Positions 60,222 to 64,000 of a DNA stretch of 64,000 nucleotides are shown here, in pieces. The notes beneath the pieces were generated by a model. That model ran no database searches and was not told where the DNA came from. It saw only the letters and a list, made by a program, of their open reading frames with translations. How positions within the stretch are numbered: the stretch's first letter is position 1; each line of letters starts with the position of its first letter. Origin of the DNA: CAVZZG01 sp963779685 (lineage in GTDB: Bacteria; Actinomycetota; Thermoleophilia; Gaiellales; F1-60-MAGs149); contig CAVZZG010000003.1 in the NCBI GenBank assembly GCA_963779685.1, forward strand, positions 372,001 through 436,000, read 5' to 3'. A program made the translations under genes and the position numbers.

Positions 60222-61480
60222 CGCTCCCGGCGTCCGTGCTCGTGGTCGGGGCTGCCCGCTCCGGCATCGCCGCCGCTCGGGCGCTCGTCGCGCACGGCGT
60301 TCGCGTGCGCCTGCACGACCGCGACCCCGCCCTTGCCATCGACGTGCCCTCCACGGTCGAGCTGGTGGCCGGTGCGCACGACCCGGCCGCCCTGCTGTCC
60401 GGCGTCGAGCTGCTCGTCAAGTCGCCCGGCGTGCCTCGCGATGCAGCGGTCGTGGCCGCAGCCCGCGCCGCGGGCGTGCCGGTGTGGAGCGAGGTCGAGG
60501 TCGGCTTCCGGCTGCTCGCGCCGGGCGTGCGGCTGGTCGGGGTGACGGGCACCAACGGCAAGACCACCACGACCGAGCTCACCGCCCACCTGATCGGCGG
60601 CGTGCCCGCCGGCAACGTGGGCCGCGCCCTCTGCGACGTCGCCACCGAGGTCACGACCGGCGTCATCGTGTGCGAGCTCTCGTCGTTCCAGTTGGAGGAC
60701 GTCGTCACGCTGCGCTGCGACGCCGCCGCGCTCCTGAACGTGACCCCCGACCACCTCGACCGGCACGGCTCGTTCGACGACTACGCGCGCTGCAAGCTGC
60801 GCGTCTTCGAGCGCCAGACGGCCAGGGACGTGGCGGTGCTGAACGACGATGATCCGTGGGTCCGCGACCTGACCGCACTTCCCGGCGCGGGCCGGGTGGT
60901 CCGGGTCGCCGCGGCCGACGCCCCGCCGCTCGCGGGGACACTCCTTCGCGGTGACCACAACCGCGAGAACGCTGCCGTGGCGGTGGCGCTGGCCCGCTCG
61001 ATGGGGGTCGGCGACGCTGCCATCGCCGCCAGGCTCGCAACCTTCGTCCCGCCGCCGCATCGCCTGGAACGGGTCGGCCAGCGCGACGGCGTGACCGCCT
61101 GGAACGATTCCAAGGCAACCAATCCGGAGGCCACGTTACGCGCGCTGACCGCCTTCCCGGACGGCCACGTGCGCATCATCCTCGGCGGGTCCGATAAGGG
61201 ATCGGCGTTCGAGCCGCTGGCCGCGGCCCTGCCTGGACGTGTACGCGCCGCCTACCTGACGGGCCCGGCCGGGGCTCGCATGCGCCCGCTGGTGGAGCGC
61301 GCGGTTCCCACCCGCTCGTACGAGACGCTCGCGGCCGCGCTGGGCGCCGCCGTCGCCGATGCCGAGCCCGGCGACGCCGTACTGCTCTCGCCCGCGTGCG
61401 CGTCGTTCGACGAGTTCCGCTCCTACGAGCAGCGCGGCGACGTCTTCCGGGCGCGCTGCCGGGCGCTCGGTTTCGCCTGA
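60218..61480 (+). CDS. murD: UDP-MurNAc-L-alanine:D-glutamate ligase
   Basis: A 420-residue Mur ligase. The N-terminal UDP-binding domain has VVGAARSGIAAARALV and VKSPGVPRD; the ATP loop is GVTGTNGKTTTTEL; LNVTPDHLDRHGSF and NDSKATNPEATLRAL are MurD-specific; LILGGSDKG-type sequence reads IILGGSDKGS. ATGA overlap with mraY. Confidence 0.95.
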   Translation: MTLPASVLVVGAARSGIAAARALVAHGVRVRLHDRDPALAIDVPSTVELVAGAHDPAALLSGVELLVKSPGVPRDAAVVAAARAAGVPVWSEVEVGFRLLAPGVRLVGVTGTNGKTTTTELTAHLIGGVPAGNVGRALCDVATEVTTGVIVCELSSFQLEDVVTLRCDAAALLNVTPDHLDRHGSFDDYARCKLRVFERQTARDVAVLNDDDPWVRDLTALPGAGRVVRVAAADAPPLAGTLLRGDHNRENAAVAVALARSMGVGDAAIAARLATFVPPPHRLERVGQRDGVTAWNDSKATNPEATLRALTAFPDGHVRIILGGSDKGSAFEPLAAALPGRVRAAYLTGPAGARMRPLVERAVPTRSYETLAAALGAAVADAEPGDAVLLSPACASFDEFRSYEQRGDVFRARCRALGFA

Positions 61481-61541
61481 GCTCTGAGCCCGCGGGTCGA
61501 CGGGGGAGGGACGGACCGGTCCGTGCCGAACTCGACCGGGC

Positions 61542-62735
61542 ATGGAGCGACCGAGGCGGCGAGATCTTCCGGCTGAAGGGCAGGTTCTCCTGCTCGTGAC
61601 GCTCGGCCTGACCGCGTTCGGTCAGGTGATGGTCTACTCGGCCTCCAGTCCGCTTGCCCTCAGCTACCAGATCTACAACAACGACCCTCTGTACTTCGTG
61701 AAGCACGGCCTGCCGTTCACCGTGCTCGGCGTGCTCCTGATGCTGCTGGTGATGCGCGCGAAGCCGTCCTGGCTGCGCGTCGGCGGTCCTGCCGCCCTGC
61801 TCGCCTCGTACGCCCTGATGGCGGCCGTGCTGGTGCCCGGCGTCGGCGCCACGGTGAACGGCGCCCGCCGCTGGATCGTGGTCGGCCCGATCACGGTGCA
61901 GCCATCCGAGCTCGCCAAGCTGGCCCTGCTCGGAACCGTGGCGGCGCTCCTGACGGCGCGCAAGCAGCCGCCGCAGACGCTCGGCCAGCTGATCAAGCCG
62001 ATCGGCGTGCTGACGGCGTTGGCCTGCGCTCTGATCCTCGCAGAGCCCGACCTCGGCTCGGCCATCGCCACCGCGATGATGGTCTTCGCGATGCTCTGGG
62101 TGGCCGGCGTGCCGTCGCGTCTGCTCGCGCTGGTGATGGGCGCGGGCCTTGCCGTGAGCTCGGTCGCGATCTGGTTCGAGCCGTACCGGCGCGACCGGCT
62201 GCTCGCATTCCTCCACCCGCAGGCGCACGCCGCCGACGGCTCCTACCAGGTGCTGCAGGGCATGATCGCCGCCGCCAGCGGCGGCGTCTCCGGCGGCGGC
62301 CTCGGGGCGAGCCAGCAGAAGAACCTCTTCCTGCCGGAGGCCCACACCGACATGATCTTCGCGATCATCGGCGAGGAGCTCGGCCTGATCGGCACCGTCA
62401 TGGTGGTCGCCGGGTTCGCCGCCTTCGCCTGGGCCGGATTCACGATCGCGCTGCGCGCGCGTGACCGCTACAGCCAGCTGGTCGCGGCCGGTGCGACCGC
62501 GCTGGTCGCCGGCCAGGCCTGCGTCAACGTGGGTGCGGTGATGGGCATCCTGCCCCTCACCGGCATTCCGCTCCCGCTGATCTCCTACGGATCGTCCAGC
62601 AAGGTCGTGACGCTCGTCGTGGTCGGGGTGCTGCTCGCGATCTGCCGCGAGGGCCGTGCCCCGCAACCTGCTCGTGCGGACGGGGAACGGGCGGCGCGCA
62701 CTCCGCGCGCCGCCCGCCGCGCCCGTACGGCGTAG
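61542..62735 (+). CDS. ftsW: Lipid II polymerase FtsW (SEDS family)
   Basis: A 397-residue membrane glycosyltransferase of the SEDS family, with nine or ten helices. TVNGARRWIVVGPITVQPSE, ILAEPDLGSAI and PEAHTDMIFAIIGEELGLIG (with the catalytic Asp region) are conserved, ending ISYGSSSKV. The C-terminal 30 residues are basic. Place in the cluster supports FtsW over RodA. An upstream in-frame start is not evident; 61 bases separate it from murD. Confidence 0.93.
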   Translation: MERPRRRDLPAEGQVLLLVTLGLTAFGQVMVYSASSPLALSYQIYNNDPLYFVKHGLPFTVLGVLLMLLVMRAKPSWLRVGGPAALLASYALMAAVLVPGVGATVNGARRWIVVGPITVQPSELAKLALLGTVAALLTARKQPPQTLGQLIKPIGVLTALACALILAEPDLGSAIATAMMVFAMLWVAGVPSRLLALVMGAGLAVSSVAIWFEPYRRDRLLAFLHPQAHAADGSYQVLQGMIAAASGGVSGGGLGASQQKNLFLPEAHTDMIFAIIGEELGLIGTVMVVAGFAAFAWAGFTIALRARDRYSQLVAAGATALVAGQACVNVGAVMGILPLTGIPLPLISYGSSSKVVTLVVVGVLLAICREGRAPQPARADGERAARTPRAARRARTA

Positions 62736-62745
62736 GTCCCGCTGT

Positions 62746-62913
62746 CTAGGACCCGCGGGCGATCCCGACGACGAGTTGCTCGCCCTCTCGGGTCCGCCGG
62801 CCGATCACGATGCGGAACCGGCGACGCCGGACCCACATCGCATGGCGGCACTCGGCGTCTTGCAGACGCTGCCGGTGCATTGCCATGGCCGCCTGGATAT
62901 GCATTGCGTTCAC
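62746..62913 (-). CDS. Small basic protein of unknown function
   Basis: A 55-residue reading frame, oriented against the cell-wall genes, starting MNAMHIQAAMAMHRQRLQDA and ending in a basic stretch (WVRRRRFRIVIGRRTR). AGGAGG sits seven bases before its GTG, the best ribosome-binding site of the window, which argues that it is translated. Its stop lies ten bases beyond the ftsW stop. No family recognised; methionine- and histidine-rich N-terminus and cysteine could bind metal, but that is speculation. Confidence 0.55.
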   Translation of the reverse strand: MNAMHIQAAMAMHRQRLQDAECRHAMWVRRRRFRIVIGRRTREGEQLVVGIARGS

Positions 62914-63064
62914 TTCTGATCCTCCTCTGGACCTGGTGGTGGGACGGGCTCCGCCGGGTCGACGTGAGGACGGGTGGCACCGGTGCCGGACGTGCGTCGG
63001 CACCCATGCACCTCTCCCTCGAGGTCGCCCGGATCGGGCGGCGTCGCCTGCAGTACGGCGGCCG

Positions 63065-63160
63065 TCAGGCCGCGTCGTACGCGGACACGCACGCCCCGCC
63101 GACCGCGACTGCTGTCGCGTCGGCACGGTTCGGCGTGATGTCGTGTCCGGTCGTCTGCAT
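63065..63160 (-). CDS. Putative 31-residue peptide
   Basis: A 31-residue frame, MQTTGHDITPNRADATAVAV then GGACVSAYDAA, begins about 24 bases after the predicted start of a well-formed minus-strand promoter. GAGGAG lies nine bases before the ATG. Small size makes it uncertain; it could be a leader peptide for the downstream 55-residue gene or a ribosomally made peptide precursor. The 150 bases between the two frames hold no other convincing gene. Confidence 0.4.
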   Translation of the reverse strand: MQTTGHDITPNRADATAVAVGGACVSAYDAA

Positions 63161-63191
63161 AGCACTACGCTCCTCGACGGAGTCGACTCCA

Positions 63192-63220
63192 AAGATACCG
63201 GACGCATCGGACGTATGCAA
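63192..63220 (-). promoter_or_regulatory. Minus-strand promoter in the cell-wall cluster
   Basis: On the minus strand TTGCAT (63215-63220) and TATCTT (63192-63197) are separated by exactly 17 bases, the best two-box promoter in the window. It points away from murG towards the two small reading frames and antisense to the 3' end of ftsW. Confidence 0.6.
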
Positions 63221-63248
63221 CCCGCCGTTCCCCGGCGAGGCCCTCCGG

Positions 63249-63254
63249 TACCCT
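63249..63254 (+). promoter_or_regulatory. -10 hexamer TACCCT before murG
   Basis: TACCCT ends ten bases before the murG ATG. It would give murG its own transcript, needed if the opposing small-gene unit interrupts the operon. Confidence 0.35.
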
Positions 63255-63264
63255 GGACCGGCTG

Positions 63265-64000
63265 ATGACCACACGGATCCTGATCGCCGCCGGCGGTACG
63301 GCCGGGCACGTGATGCCGGCGCTGGTGGTCGCGGACGAGCTGCGGCGCCGGGGCGCGGCCGTCGTCTTCGCCGGCACCCCCGATCGCATGGAAGCGCGGA
63401 TCGTGCCGGCTCGCGGGTATCCGCTGGAGACGTTCGTCGTGTCGGGATTCGAGCGCCGGCTGTCGCTGAAGCTCGCCGCGGCCGTGGGGCAGGCCATCGT
63501 GGCGCCCGTGGCGTGCGCCCGCATCATCGGCCGCGTCCGCCCGGACGTCGTGCTCGGTGGTGGCGGATTCGTGGCCGGCCCGATGATCGCGGCCGCGGCG
63601 GCCCGGCGCGTGCCGACCGCGCTGGTCGAGATCGACGCCCACGTTGGCCTCGCCAACCGGCTGGCCACGCCGCTCGCTGACCGGATCCTGCTGTCGTTCG
63701 CGATCGCCGGCTGCGAACCGCCGCGCTACCAGCTCGTCGGGCGTCCGGTCGAGCCGGCGTTCTTCACCACCACCCGGGCCGAGGGCCGCGCGCTGTACGG
63801 CATCGGGGACTCCGAGGCCGTGGTGGTGGTGTTCGGCGGCTCGCTCGGCGCCGGGCCCTTCAACACCGTCGTGCCCGAGGCGTTCGGCGGCCGGACGGAC
63901 GGGCCGCTGGTGCTTCACGTCACCGGCCGGGGACGGGCGACGGGGATCGTGCCGACCGACCGCTACCGCGTGTTCGAGTACTGCGACACCATGCCGCAGC
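63265..64000 (+). CDS. murG: Lipid II synthase MurG (partial, 3' end outside window)
   Basis: The first 245 codons of the GT28 glycosyltransferase that adds GlcNAc to lipid I. ILIAAGGTAGHVMPALVVAD is the acceptor-binding glycine loop, VVLGGGGFVAGPMIAAA the second, and VVVFGGSLGAGPFN opens the UDP-GlcNAc-binding domain. Where most MurG proteins have HEQN, the sequence reads LVEIDAHVGLAN, a noticeable change in that acceptor-side motif. The reading frame is open to the window end. Confidence 0.92.
   Translation, partial: MTTRILIAAGGTAGHVMPALVVADELRRRGAAVVFAGTPDRMEARIVPARGYPLETFVVSGFERRLSLKLAAAVGQAIVAPVACARIIGRVRPDVVLGGGGFVAGPMIAAAAARRVPTALVEIDAHVGLANRLATPLADRILLSFAIAGCEPPRYQLVGRPVEPAFFTTTRAEGRALYGIGDSEAVVVVFGGSLGAGPFNTVVPEAFGGRTDGPLVLHVTGRGRATGIVPTDRYRVFEYCDTMPQ

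Noticed and set aside
62910..63092. A 60-codon minus-strand frame ending in a GTGA overlap with the 55-residue gene
   Set aside because: The overlap is attractive, but it lacks a ribosome-binding site at its GTG and overlaps the 31-residue frame. The composition is that of non-coding GC-rich DNA. Left as uncertain rather than annotated.

Overview
The window is GC-rich, densely packed bacterial chromosome. Several features point to an actinobacterium: an actinobacterial-type integration host factor directly before gmk, rpoZ and coaBC; a meso-diaminopimelate type MurE; tRNAs without encoded CCA; GTG/ATGA start-stop overlaps; and many genes whose start codon lies only 6 to 10 bases after a TANNNT -10 hexamer, suggesting leaderless transcripts. 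The gene style (PAS/GGDEF/HD-GYP proteins, secreted Ig-like and propeller proteins) suits a deep branch such as Thermoleophilia, but that placement is inference. No insertion sequence, prophage, CRISPR array or integron was seen.

Layout. 1-7028: the N-terminus of a UbiA-like protein and a UbiE-like methyltransferase; then a signalling block made of a cupredoxin lipoprotein overlapping a hybrid histidine kinase, facing a single receiver and a DHp-receiver-cyclase protein across a 13-bp inverted repeat; then an unknown secreted protein. 7117-7338: tRNA-Glu(CTC) and tRNA-Gln(CTG). 7366-13172: lgt, an HD-domain protein, a zinc-ribbon DNA methylase coupled to a CAX antiporter, and a PAS-GGDEF-HD-GYP protein. 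12981-18328 (minus): a heterodimeric ABC exporter with a small membrane protein, a Vps62-like secreted protein and an iron-sulfur uracil-DNA glycosylase. 18356-25007: a membrane protein, a frameshifted RNase Z, two DUF2007-like proteins, a GMC oxidoreductase, a secreted Ig-repeat protein and a thioesterase.

25058-37634 is a central-metabolism block: a PyrR-type leader, then pyrR-pyrB-pyrC-carA-carB-pyrK-pyrD, whose junctions mostly overlap. It carries UMP synthesis to orotate; pyrE and pyrF are not here. It is followed by mihF-gmk-rpoZ-coaBC and a metallo-beta-lactamase-fold enzyme. gmk has no canonical start codon near its conserved N-terminus. 37682-45233: a membrane-anchored double-propeller protein and a MoxR-DUF58-transglutaminase-TPR-dtd operon. 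45282-49761: the rimP-nusA-ylxR-infB operon, preceded by an attenuator-like hairpin with eight Ts; NusA carries a C-terminal S4-like extension. 49800-56342: a short-chain dehydrogenase with an altered active site, ilvD, a VOC protein, a MoaD/ThiS-sialidase-like fusion and RecQ.

56402-64000 is a division and cell-wall cluster, murE-murF-mraY-murD-ftsW-murG, making lipid-linked peptidoglycan precursor from UDP-MurNAc peptides. Between ftsW and murG an oppositely oriented promoter with a 17-bp spacer precedes two very small reading frames. The observations most worth pursuing are that small-ORF unit, the cupredoxin-kinase-cyclase block, the RNase Z frameshift, the gmk start, the NusA and MoaD fusions, and the leaderless or bidirectional promoters.
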